Assembly (NCBI GenBank): GCA_010279815.1
Contig: QEOQ01000633.1
Span: 160,070 to 224,069 of the forward strand
Source: Brachionus plicatilis
Taxonomy: Eukaryota; Rotifera; Eurotatoria; Ploima; Brachionidae
Direction: 5' to 3'
Length of the DNA stretch: 64,000 nucleotides
A program made the translations under genes and the position numbers. Positions 41,609 through 52,363 of this stretch are shown in pieces; the stretch's first letter is position 1, and each line of letters begins with the position of its first letter. The notes below the pieces were generated by a model. It ran no database searches. It was not told the DNA's origin and saw only the letters and a program-made list of their open reading frames with translations.

Positions 41609-42980
41609 GTCTAATGAAACACCTTGCTCAAGCTCTTCTTTTTCTTCAAAAAGAAAAGAAAATTCAGTGTTTTGATTAAGATAATCAAGAATTGCAAAAA
41701 CTTTTTAAAACCTCGGATATTTATAGGACAGTTTGTGATGAAAGTGATAGTGATGAAGAGGTTTTGTCCAGCATTTAGCAAAAATTGACTTTTGATAGTC
41801 GAATTTATCACCAAAATTCGAATTATGATGAATTTCATTTAACAGAAATGGAAAAAAGTTTCGAAAATTCTTTAATCAAAGGTAAAGATGACTAAACGCT
41901 AAACGATGGTAATGATAGTGATGATGATAATGGTGAAGGTAATGGGAGTGATGATGAGGAATGTTAAGGCAGTGGAATGTTAAGGCTTCAATATCCAAAA
42001 TAGCAAAAAAACTCCTTTGATCAGATCGAACCAAAACAATTCTACCACATCAAAGAAAAAAGTTCAATGCTCTAAGGTTTCATTTGATGAAGAAAAATCT
42101 GAAGAATTGGATTATCAATCGAATAATGTAGAAATGGTTGAAGTAACCAATCGAATATCTTCTGGTGTTGGGAAATACTTCAAACGCTTATCATCTGAGG
42201 ATGGTAATCACAAAGTTTGTCAAGTTGATCGTTGTGGAAAAATATATGTTGACTTGACGTCAACGCATAACATGGACAATCACTTGATATCGACACACAA
42301 AATTCAGCATCAAGAGGAGCAAACTAAATTGAGTCGATCACAAATTTTATTTTTGTTCCTTATGTTTGTCATTATGAGCGGTTCTGCAATAAGAATTTTA
42401 GAGAATGAATACATAAAAAAAATTCTTGCTGCACTGTGTCCGTAGTTCAAAATTCCATGTAGGAAAACAATAGTCAAACTTTTAAGAATGTTTCATCAAA
42501 AAGAAAGGAAGAGACTGCAGGAATTTCTTCAAAAGACTTCAAGTATTGTTTTGACCACTGATCATGTTGGAAATCGATTCAGGACTATGACTACATTGGT
42601 GTAACGGCTCATTTTTTTGATCGAAAATTCGGAAAAAAAAACTTATATCTAACGTCTCGTCACATAACTGGAGGAAAATCAGCAAAAAATATTGAACAAT
42701 TTTTACAAGAAATAAAGTCGAATCCAACATTGTTGAAAAAGTAAAACATGTGGTAACAGACAATGTAAGTACAATGAAAAATGCGATTGTTAACGTTTTA
42801 AAAAGAGAGCGGATTTCTTGTTATGCACATCTTCTGAATTTGATGATCGAAAGAGTCTTCAAAAGGTTTCAAGAATTAGCAGGAAATGAAAATAATGCTT
42901 TGGATACAGATTATAGCGAAATCGATTTGAAAATATTATCAGTTCAAATAAGAAAGTTTCAAATAGGGAAAATGACATAA
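41609..42980 (+). pseudogene. hAT-family transposase remnant with BED finger
   Basis: The plus strand starts near ATG 41,609 with a Ser-rich leader, then an acidic stretch (CDESDSDEEVLSS). A BED-type zinc finger follows (VCQVDRCGKIYVDLTSTHNMDNHLISTHK, about 42,215-42,305). hAT core pieces appear in shifted frames: YIGVTAHFFDRKFGKKN, SRHITGGKSAKNIEQFL, KHVVTDNVSTMKNAI and ISCYAHLLNLMIERV. Several stops and frameshifts occur, and the C-terminal dimerisation domain is absent. No TIR or 8-bp duplication was located. Confidence 0.75.
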
Positions 42981-43330
42981 TTATGAAAATATTAGAAATC
43001 TATACTTACAACTTCGGGTATTTAGACCTTTAAGAGCTGTGACAGTCTTTCGTTTCTTTCTTTGTTCAATATAAATTATTTCTCTGTCGATACCCACTAT
43101 AAGTAATAAACTGTCTTTGAATAGACAACATTTTGCGGGACAGCATTCCACAAAGAAACCACTCGGTTAGTAAGAAAGTTTTATCTTGATGTAGTTTGTT
43201 TGCAAATTTCTTTTCGTGGCTTCATGTAATGTTTTCTTCTTAGGTTCAGATTAATGCTTGTAGCCAGGTTCAAACCTTTCATAAGGTTAATCTTCTCAAT
43301 TGAACATTTTGATAAGATCCCCTCTTGTTC
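42981..43330. other. Degenerate sequence, probably LINE 3' region
   Basis: No frame survives. It adjoins minus-strand LINE fragments and includes CTTTAAGAGCTGTGAC-like non-AT-rich text suggestive of old coding sequence. Confidence 0.3.
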
Positions 43331-44460
43331 TGTGGTCTTCTAAGCTCATTTAGTCCAAAGCTATTAGTCCTACTTGGTTCGACTTTTCATTCAAACATTG
43401 GACTAGCTTCGTTGCTCTTTCTTGGACTCTTTTGATAGTGTTGATGTAAGCTTTCGTTGAAGGGTTCTGAATACTTCCAGCGTATTCAAGATGCGGTCTG
43501 ACAAGTCCTATGTTTAAAAGTCTAAAAGTTTCTTTGTCCAAACATACGAACGCATTCTTAATTTAACTTAAAACTCTGTTGGTAAGACGCCGCGGATGAA
43601 CTTTGTTTGTTCCCTTTAAGATCATTAGACACGACAACAGCGAGGTCCTTTTCTTAAATCCTATTTTGACCACTATACATTGTTTTTCACTTTCGAACTT
43701 ATATGCCACTTTGTCAACAATCCCAATCGGATTTGTGGTTCATGATTTGCCTGGCACAATACCATGATGAATCTCGCTGATTGACTCGTTAATTAAAGAT
43801 TTGATTGTTATTATTTGAGTTAGGCGGCCTGTAAATGCAGCCGAGCAGAATTCGTTCGTTTCGATGTATTACTGTACACCAAACTTAACTTGTTCATTAA
43901 TAAAAAAGTCATGATTTCATCTCTCAAGATTTTATCGATAACTTTACCAACTATCGATGTTAACGAGACTGTTCTATAGTTTGAAACAGCAGTTTTTGGC
44001 ACTATTCAGGGGTGAAACGTTAGCTGAATTCCAACAATTAGGCAAAACACCATCAGAGTAAGACTTGATAAAAATTTAAGATAAAGGGTCGCTAAAGATG
44101 CGGAACAATTTTTAAGGACTGATGCAACTACTTTATCGAATCCAGCAGACTTGTTTATATCTAATTTGTTTAAGTATCTTTGTATATTTTCAGGGCTAAA
44201 ACTCCTATACGGGTTTAAAGTGAATACCTTATTTGTAAGCGGATAGTTTATGAGATTCGTCTTTCGTTAACACAGATCTAAAGTACTGATTCAAACAATT
44301 TGCTATTTCTTGACGATCGGTCAAAGTTCCTTTGGTTAACTTAATGGTTTTATGGGGATAATCCACATTTAGATTAACACCTTCTTAAGAAAAGATTTGC
44401 GTACCTTTTATGGATACCACAAAAGGTTCATTAAAAAAACAGCATGACCTCATTTAAAAT
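43331..44460 (-). pseudogene. LINE reverse transcriptase fragments, minus strand
   Basis: Minus-strand pieces in order: PKTAVSNYRTVSLTSIVGKV at 44,002-43,900 (reverse transcriptase) and VRPHLEYAGSIQNPSTK with IKRVQERATKLV at 43,541-43,390 (C-terminal region). The catalytic centre between them is lost. Stops and frameshifts throughout. Confidence 0.7.
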
Positions 44461-44474
44461 TTAACCCTTTAGGT

Positions 44475-45400
44475 TTGAAGAGATTAAAAAAATTTCAAAT
44501 TTCAAAATTATGCGTGACAATACTTCAAGTACTCATCAGAGACATCATGATGGATCACCTCATCATTAACCAGCTCATCACTCCTCAACAACATGGCTTC
44601 GTAAACAAAAAGTCATGTGAGTCGAACCTGTTGGAAACCCTCGATATCATAACCGAAGCTTCCAGCCGTGGTTTCACCTCGATCATAGTCTTCCTCGATT
44701 TTGCCAAAGCCTCCTATAAAGTGCCCCACTCAGCCCTACTGTCCAAGCTAAAGTCATACGGTTTCGACGGCCTCCTTCTCGACTGGCTCTCCGATTTCCT
44801 TTCCGACCGAAAACAAAGAGAAGTAATCGGCTCCAGCTCTTAAGATTGGTGCCAGGTCACGAGTTGTGTACCTCAGGGATCCGTTCTTGGTCCTCTACTA
44901 TACAGCCTGTTCATCAACGACATGCCAAACGGAGTACACCACCACTGCAAGCTCTTTGCCGATGACACCAAGATCATTGCCATCATCAAGAACGGCCTCG
45001 ACACTGCCCAACTACAGTCCGATATAGACCTGCTCGCGACCTGGGCTAACACATGGCACATGAGTTTCAACGTCGAGAAATGTAAATTCATGGTTTTCAA
45101 AAATAAAACTAATCACTTCTGCACTTCTTCCAAGCTCACCATGATATCAGCTGAAACCGGTTCCAGACTGACACTTGAAGAGATCAAAACGGAAAAGGAC
45201 CTCGGCGTATATTTCCTAGTGACCTGAAATGGAGAACCCACTGCCAACACTCGGCGGCCAAAGCCAACTCCATTCTTGTTGACTATGATCGAGGTGAACA
45301 CTCATCGTCCCACATTCCTTCTCGCCAAACGCACAACCAGTCATCATAGCGATTCAAGTTGTTTTGGATTGCTCGCAGGGTGCTTCCCTGCTATGACTCA

Positions 45401-45433
<33 letters not shown>

Positions 45434-45435
45434 TG
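44475..45435 (+). pseudogene. LINE reverse transcriptase fragment, plus strand
   Basis: GC-richer plus-strand fragment of a CR1/jockey-type LINE: TPQQHGFVNKKSCESNLLE, IIVFLDFAKASYKVPHSALL, a stop at about 44,840, SCVPQGSVLGPLLYSLFIND, the intact FADDTKI catalytic box, then EKDLGVYF. It is truncated at both ends and finishes near an (ATT)n run at 45,401-45,432 that could be the 3' tail. Different family from the LINE at 37,393-40,844 by composition and sequence. Confidence 0.75.
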
Positions 45436-45639
45436 CAATTCTTCTTTGTGAACGATTGAATGATTGATGAATTGAAATAAGTTAGGTAATTAATGTTAAA
45501 ATAAATACTTATCATTAAAAAAAAATTGAACTTAACTCATTAAACTAATTATCTAAAATTGATTGATTACTTGATTGAAGCAAATGGTATAAAATACTTC
45601 TTACGAAATGAACTATATATACTAAACGAAATGAATACA
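45436..45639. other. AT-rich sequence, nothing recognised
   Basis: Short spacer between the LINE tail and the Mutator-like remnant. Confidence 0.4.
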
Positions 45640-46130
45640 TCCCTTCATTGCCAAAGAGCCTCAAAATATTGACCTATTCAATCTTCGTTATCAAAACACT
45701 ATGTACAAAAAGAATAGACAACCTCAACGATTTTTACTTTTCGATACAAATGACAAAGAAAGAATACTAGCATTTGTGTCAGACATCCAACTTGAGATTC
45801 TTTAGTAGTCGAAATGATGGCATGTAGACGGTACCTTCAAGTATTGTCCTAATGTTTATTATCAAGTATTCACAATCCACGCGTGGTACAGAGAGCATAT
45901 GTATATGTGTTTCTTTATGTTATTAATCGGAAAACCAACGTCGATCTACAAAAAAAGTCTAAATCATCTCAAATTGACATGTTAAAGTCTCCAAGTCTTA
46001 TTGAGTCCATTTTTCATAATGAGCGATTACGGACTTGCAGTAATAAATTCTGCTAAATTTATGAATTTAAAGTCCTATTTCTATACTTCAATGGCTCATA
46101 GCGGACCAATGTCAACAATCAACTGTTTCA
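45640..46130 (+). pseudogene. Mutator-like (MULE) transposase remnant
   Basis: The plus strand reads RFLLFDTNDKERILAFVSDIQLEIL, then WHVDGTFKYCPNVYYQVFTIHAWY (about 45,825-45,890). The latter is the diagnostic DGTFK..P..F.QLFTIH segment of the MULE transposase domain containing its first catalytic Asp. Later pieces (SDYGLAVINSAKF) fit the following region. In-frame stops precede WHVDGTF, and the rest of the core is unrecognisable. Confidence 0.65.
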
Positions 46131-46470
46131 AAAATATTCCAATCCTATCTAAATAGCAACCATTGGATTTTACAATCGAAAATTTACGTTATACGACAGT
46201 TTCAATAATAATCATCCAAGTATTTTGCTTCAAATTCGAGAATACCTAAATACAACAGTGTAATGGAGTCGATCTAACAAGTCACTGGCAATTCTTACAA
46301 GATTTTAATATCCCTCAACAGAAGAAAACATACGATTGTGGTGTTTTTTTTATGTAAAAATAGCTCATAGTAAAAGTCTAAATTCGGACGATTTCAACTT
46401 TCTTGCAATAGATATGGATTATTACCGAAAAAATATTTTGCTTTCAATTGTCTTACATAAAATATTAAAA
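46131..46470 (+). pseudogene. Ulp1/SENP-type cysteine protease remnant next to MULE
   Basis: Pieces in two frames keep the C48 protease order: NHW with the catalytic His (near 46,160); FYNRKFTLYDSFNNNHP with the catalytic Asp position (YDS) and IREYLNT; then HWQFLQDFNIPQQKKTYDCG VFF (about 46,285-46,355) with the oxyanion Gln and catalytic Cys in the order Q-DCG; and FLAIDMDYYRKNILLSI at the end. Ulp1 domains occur in some MULE-type and other DNA transposons. Adjacency and orientation suggest the same element. Decayed by frameshifts. Confidence 0.6.
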
Positions 46471-46671
46471 TAACTTTTTTGATTGGTTAATATTGACCAA
46501 TAATATTTGTTCTTGGAAATTATAATAAATTTTTTCTCTATCTTCTCACTTAACTTTTATTTCACACATGAATTTCACTCTAAACATCTAAGATATATCT
46601 AAATCGAGAGGATTTTTTTCAAAAAAAAGTCCGTCCAGAATTTTTTTTTAATTTTCTAGATCAGGCTCCAT

Positions 46672-46778
46672 ATCAAAAAATTTATACACTCTTGAGTTGT
46701 CTAATGTAAATGATTTGCCATATATCAGAATTTTGTTGGAATTTTAGCATAAATTTCTTCTTCAGTATTCAAAATTTT
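46672..46778 (-). repeat. Small dispersed repeat, copy B
   Basis: Reverse-complement match to 20,570-20,680. The arm ends at GATCAGGCTCCATATC on the left. Confidence 0.65.
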
Positions 46779-46829
46779 TAAGCCTGAACTTGGACTTTTG
46801 AATGAAATTTAAAAAAAAAAGTCTTGACC

Positions 46830-47430
46830 TGGACTTGACTTGAGACTTGTGACTTTTAAACAACTCTGGACTGACTCTTCTTTAACTATTCTGGTAAAAT
46901 CACTTAGATCCCACTCAATATTCGGTAAGTTGATGTCCCACAAAGAATAACGCCATTGACCATTTTTAAATCCAGTAAGCCCCTGGCTTTATAAATCGGT
47001 TCAAATATTTGATTGTTATTATTTGAGTTTGGCTGTCTGTAAATAAGTCAAGTCAGGGACCTGACGTTAAGATACTTTTTTTAAAAGTTAAGTCATTTGA
47101 CTTGAATTTTTTTTGTAAAGTCAATAAAAAATGGATAAAAAGAATCTAATCCTAATTATGATTCTTTAGATTTATAAATATCATTATTAAATATTATTCA
47201 TATTAGAAAATTAATTAGAAGATTTTTTTTATCATATTCCTTCGAAAATAAAAATTAAATTTTTTGAAATTAAGTCAATTCAAAGTCAAGTCAAGTCAAA
47301 TGACTTAAAAAATAACAAATTACTTAACAAATGACTTAATAAAATTTTAAGTCAAGCCATTGACTTGGCTTTAAAATAACTTAAATTTTTTGACTTACGC
47401 ACAAGTCTGTTCATAACGATTAGGTTCAAT
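46830..47430. repeat. Cluster of AAGTCA/TGACTT motifs
   Basis: AAGTCAAGTCA and its complement TGACTTGACTT recur more than ten times in both orientations, for example near 46,845, 47,048, 47,092, 47,284-47,310 and 47,345-47,400. This gives many possible foldbacks. It may be one or more MITEs with AAGTCA-repeat ends; boundaries not resolved. Confidence 0.5.
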
Positions 47431-47541
47431 GACTTGACGTTGAAAACAGCCTCGGATACCAAATCGAAACTATTCGTTCTTCGATTGCGCCTCATCATAA
47501 ATAATTTTAAACTGATCTTTTCTAAATAATTATTCGTTGAT

Positions 47542-47893
47542 GGCATTGTGAATTTTCATACAAAACTTCCAATACAGAAATAAAAAAATTTTAGCTTTTG
47601 TTCTAGGTGTCAAAAACTTGTTCTGTAAATGAAACAAAATGAAACAACTTTTGTTTCACCTACTGTGGAAGTCTGCAAAATCTGTGCAAATTAATTCCGT
47701 TTTATTTTAAATACTTTTAAATAGGGTGCAATTTTGCAGAATTTGCACAGATTTTGCAGACTTCCGCAAAAGGTGAAACAACAGTTGTTTCACTTTGTTT
47801 CATTTACAGAATAAGTTTTTGACATTTTGAACAAAAGTTATTAAAATTTTTTTATTTTTATTTTGGAAGTTTTGTATGAAAATTCACAATGCC
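47542..47893. mobile_element. Foldback MITE, 352 bp, 9-bp TSD (GGCATTGTGAA family)
   Basis: Arms of about 150 bp start GGCATTGTGAATTTTCATAC and pair with the right end. TTCGTTGAT is duplicated exactly at 47,533-47,541 and 47,894-47,902. No coding capacity. A 9-bp duplication and GG ends are typical of Mutator-type elements. Confidence 0.9.
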
Positions 47894-47902
47894 TTCGTTG
47901 AT

Positions 47903-48808
47903 TTCTATTTTCAATGCAAAATTTTACCAAAAATTGTGTAATTTTACATAAAATTAAGAAAAACCGTGTAAAAGGGTTTGTCAACGAGTTATTAGATTAT
48001 TTTGTTGATTATTATGTTATGAGTTTTTCCCAAAAAAGGCAAATTAAGACCCAAAATAGACAGAAGAAACGTAAAATCGTATTTAAACACTTATCAAAAT
48101 GAAAGCTTACCAAAAATAATGTGAAATTACGTAAATGAGAAAATTCTGGATTTAAAAATTTTATGACAATTTTTTTTAGTTTCAAACTTTTAAATTAATA
48201 TAAAAACAATTTTTTATTTAATCGTTTATTCTGTTCATATTTAAATAAATAAATTTATTATTTGAAAAATTATTTGCTTCTTTTCAATTTTTTTAAATCG
48301 GATTTTTAATATATTAGAAATTGATCAAAAATGTGCTATATGAGACATCATAAATAAAAAATAAAATCATTAAATAACTTTTTATATTCAAAATTAATTA
48401 AAATTTTACAATATATATGTACTTTTCGGCAGTTAAATACTCAATTGCTGTTAAATCAAACAACAAATCAATAAACAAAAAACAATATTTTTTAAACAAA
48501 ACAAAACTCAAACTAAAAAAAAAATTAATATATCACTTTTTGAATACAAAAATTGCATGTTGAACTAAAAAAATCTCGGATTCAGTTTTAAAAAAAAAAA
48601 AAACTAATTTTGTAAATGGAACTTTTTTAGATAAAAACAATCGTTCGTTGTAGCTGAGAAACATGATGTCAACAAAAAAGAAAGTCTTTTCTAAAACTGA
48701 TTTGAAATCTTTTAAATAAAAAAAAAAAAGAAGAGAAAAAAAAGAGAAAAAAATTCTAAATATACAATATGACTTGGAATCTGAGAGAAATGAAAATTTT
48801 TCATTAAT
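47903..48808. other. AT-rich intergenic, 3' flank of the kinase gene
   Basis: No gene supported; the open frame at 47,914-48,102 has no recognisable content. Confidence 0.4.
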
Positions 48809-49894
48809 TCAGTAGCAATTTTTGGTGTCCTCAATTCGCCGGTTTCTTATGCGAGACCGCAAATTATACTGATAGGTACAAGTGGTCTCTGGACACAAGT
48901 TTAGCCATTCACTGTTAATTATTTCCTCAATATTAGGCCGCTTGGTCCAGTCGAATGTAAATATCAATTTAATTAGATGTTTGGCATTTGTGGCCACTTT
49001 ATTTTTTGACCATATCAATTTCAAAGACTTGTGCTGATTGAGAATGATCTGATTGCATTTATCTTCTTTGAATGGCATGTTGCCGGTCAAAAATATGAAA
49101 AATATGACACCTATGGCCCAAATGTCAGCTTTCTTGGGGTCGTACGGCTCACCGAGCAGTATTTCTATCCACAAAAAGAGAAAATAAGAATATGTGCCTC
49201 CAAACAAAAGCAAAAATGAACAAATACCTGGAGATGCATAGGCCTTGGATCCACAATAGGTGCGGCTGAGGTTGTCACTATCAAGCGAGTTTAAATCTTT
49301 GGAAAAGCCAAAGTCACACAATTTGATGTTTCGACTCGAGTCCATTAGAAGATTTTCTAGCTTCAGGTCTCTGTGTATGATGTTTCTCTGGTGCAGGTAG
49401 CCAACTGCGCTGCATATTTGTTTCATCCAATTTCTGCAGTCTTTGTCGGCCACAGGTCCATTTATTTTTTGTATGTAAGAGAGAAGATCTCCGCCATTGG
49501 CATACTCAAGGATCATGTAAATTTTGTGAGCGTTTATGATGTAGTCGTACATTGTGACCACATTTGGATGAATGACTTTGGGCCAGACGTCAAGTTCGCG
49601 CGGCAAAAATTTCTCCTGAAAGTCCTTGGGAGCCTTGGAGCAATCGATTATTTTGACCGCCACTGGGCGCAGCTTGCTCAGATCGAACGCTTCCTTCACT
49701 TTGGAGTAGCATCCTCGGCCAAGCGTTTCCTTGAGCACTATTTTGTGCTGGGCCAGAACGGCCCGGTCTGTCAAAACAAGGCTTTTGTAGTAGCGGCCAT
49801 TTTGCACGTCCTTGACCACTTTTTCCTCTGACTCGTACTTGAATTGACTGAGCTTGTTCAATTCGGACAAATAGCTCTCCGATTCACTTAACAT
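48809..49894 (-). CDS. TSSK-like serine/threonine protein kinase
   Basis: Protein kinase of the CAMK group resembling testis-specific serine kinases; by family it would act in sperm development. Model: complement join(48809..49164, 49228..49894), 340 residues. Kinase landmarks: GRGCYSKV (59-66), ATP-binding Lys81 in [16 protein letters not shown] (174-183), DFGFSK (194-199), [30 protein letters not shown] over the splice, and MPFKEDK. The intron at 49,165-49,227 (63 bp, GT-AG) is a multiple of three without stops; removing it restores the SPE motif, so it is an intron and not coding. The start is ATG 49,894; just upstream the sequence looks like a splice acceptor (TTGTTTTAG), suggesting a 5' UTR intron. 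A basic C-terminal tail ([11 protein letters not shown]) follows the domain. Confidence 0.9.
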   Translation of the reverse strand: [361 protein letters not shown]

Positions 49895-52363
49895 TTTTTC
49901 TCTAAAACAAAAATTGAAACCGCGATTTAACAATTAAATTCATAAGTTTTTTCAAAGACGAAAATTCTAAAAAAATCTAAAATTAAAATGTCTATTTTTA
50001 GAGGAAATGAAAATTCTATGTGTCTTGGGTTTTGTGTGATGCAATTGGAAGCATCTTTGAATTGAAGCTGTAAAGAGAGAAGCAAAAATATAAAATCTAA
50101 TTTAATTATTTTTAAATTTTGAAAAATTTAACTTTTTTTCAAAAATATAATAGAGTTTTGCAATCATATGATTTCAAATTGAATGAATGATTAACCGCGA
50201 CGAAAACTTTCCATTCGCACACAACTAAAATAAACGCACATAAAATCACTTTAAAATTAAATCAAATTGTAAATTTAAATTATGAAAATAAAAAAAAGTT
50301 CAACAAAGCGCCTTTTTTTCTTTTGCTTCAAAATTACTCTCAATTTTTCCCACTGACCAAATTACGCAAAAAAAATCTAATTTAACTCTTTTTTTCCTTC
50401 TCTATTTTTTTTTCTCAGCTTTAACACCTCCAAATCGCATAATTCAGTGACTATCTTATTCTAGTCAATGTTGTCCTTTAATTAGATCCTTAGTTTTTTG
50501 TACTCTTACATCAATTAATTTTTAATGGCTATTTGTACGAGTAAAACACCAAGTTTTTAATTTTTTTAATAATTCATCAAAATATTTTAAAATGATTAAT
50601 AATAAAAGATTTTTTTCATAGCAGAAAAAATTTTATTGAATAAAAAAAATTGCTTAATATCAACTATCTATTACAAGGAAATTGGTCGAATTTTGTTTTT
50701 AGAGAAAATATGTATATTAGTGAACAAAGGTTACCTTTGGATATTGACAGGTACTTCTATGCAATTTTTGTCCATATTGACGAACATATGACAAGTTTTT
50801 TATTTTGATACTGAAAAACTCCCAAAAAATGTATACCACTTTAATTAAGTGACATGTCTTTATGACCAGTAGTGAGTGCACAGAAGGTTTAAATCTAAAA
50901 ATGAATGCTAATGACTCTGAAATGAATGACCGATCAATGTTTCGTTTATTTAATAATTAATATTATTACAAATTGAAAAAAAATTTAAAAATAAATTAAA
51001 AACCATACAAAGAAGATACACCATGTGACGTGGAATTTATTAAATATCAAATGGTCATTTAATTCATTGAATCATTTAATTTTTATTCTAATAATTTTTT
51101 AAATTCAACTCAATTTTTTAAACCAATTTTAGTTTAAATTTATTCGTAAAAAAGTAAAAGTTTATATTTAAACCTACGAATTCCAAATTTAACGATGAAA
51201 AATCATAAGATTAAATGAATACAGGAAGCTTTATCCATTTTTTTATAGGAGACTCAACATTATTATTTTATAAAAATATTGCTATAATTTAAAATTTTTA
51301 TTCAAAAAATTGTTATTTTTACCACAAAATAATCAGATGTTTGAAAAATTGAAAAAAATCTTTTAAGAAGCTTCAAAAATCGCTTTAGTTTTAATTTTTA
51401 AGACCAGGCTTTGAAAAAGTTGAAATTCTAAAGATTCTAAAAAAATTTTCATAATTTACATAGATTCTGAATTTTTAAAAAAGAATAATTACCATCGACA
51501 ATAATGTGAACTAAAATTTAAAATTTATTATTTTTTTATTTAATTTTATTTTTTGAGATTTTAAGAGTAAACTTGGTGTTTTAAAATGTAAAAAAATCCG
51601 ATCATTGATCCTGTAAGGGTGGCTGAGGGATGCTCTAATCTCCCATTCAAAATTTCTTTTTATCAAAAAGTATTAAAGTCTTTCAGTTTAATTGTAATTT
51701 ATTTTTATTTCAGTACATTTGTATATCATATTGCGTAAATTCAGCATTCAGAAAATATAGCTTTTTTATTTTTATAAAATTAAAAAGTAATTCAAGTTCT
51801 GAAAGATCTTTTTCTGTATTAAAACATTTAAAAAACTGGCTTAGGAATTCGATGGTACAAGAATGATTAAATAATATTGCTTTGTTAAATAAAGAGCCGG
51901 AAGAAGCGGAATTAGTTGATTTTAAAGAAAGTTGTTGAGATTTAGCAAAAATGAAATTTTTTTATTTATTTTTTTTTAATATTTATAATTTTTTTGTTGC
52001 CTCTATATTCGTCAGCCCATCATTAAACAAACTTATGGATAAATTAATTTTATTTTAAAATAATTTTATAATTTTTTAAAATTAAAAAAAATCCAATTTA
52101 AGTTTTAAAAAATCTTTAGTTTCTTTTTTTTATTAGATATTCAATAAATTGAAAACTAAATCAATTTTTACAAAATAAATGAGAAATTGTTTGTTCCCAT
52201 TTTAAAATTGAACATGATTTTTTAAAAGTAAAATCGACTCCATTTCATTGAATTTGTTAATGATTTAAAATGAAAAAAATAGAAGATAAAAATTATTTTT
52301 AAAAAATAAAATATTTTTATTAACAAAAAATTTTGATACAAACTAGGATTTATTGGTCAATTT
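49895..52363. other. AT-rich intergenic, 2.5 kb
   Basis: The first 200 bp probably hold the kinase promoter and 5' UTR (a possible non-coding exon lies around 50,020-50,090). The remainder shows no gene, repeat pair or RNA that I can support. Confidence 0.4.

Noticed and set aside
49373..49831. Plus-strand 152-codon frame opposite the kinase
   Set aside because: Antisense shadow of conserved kinase codons.
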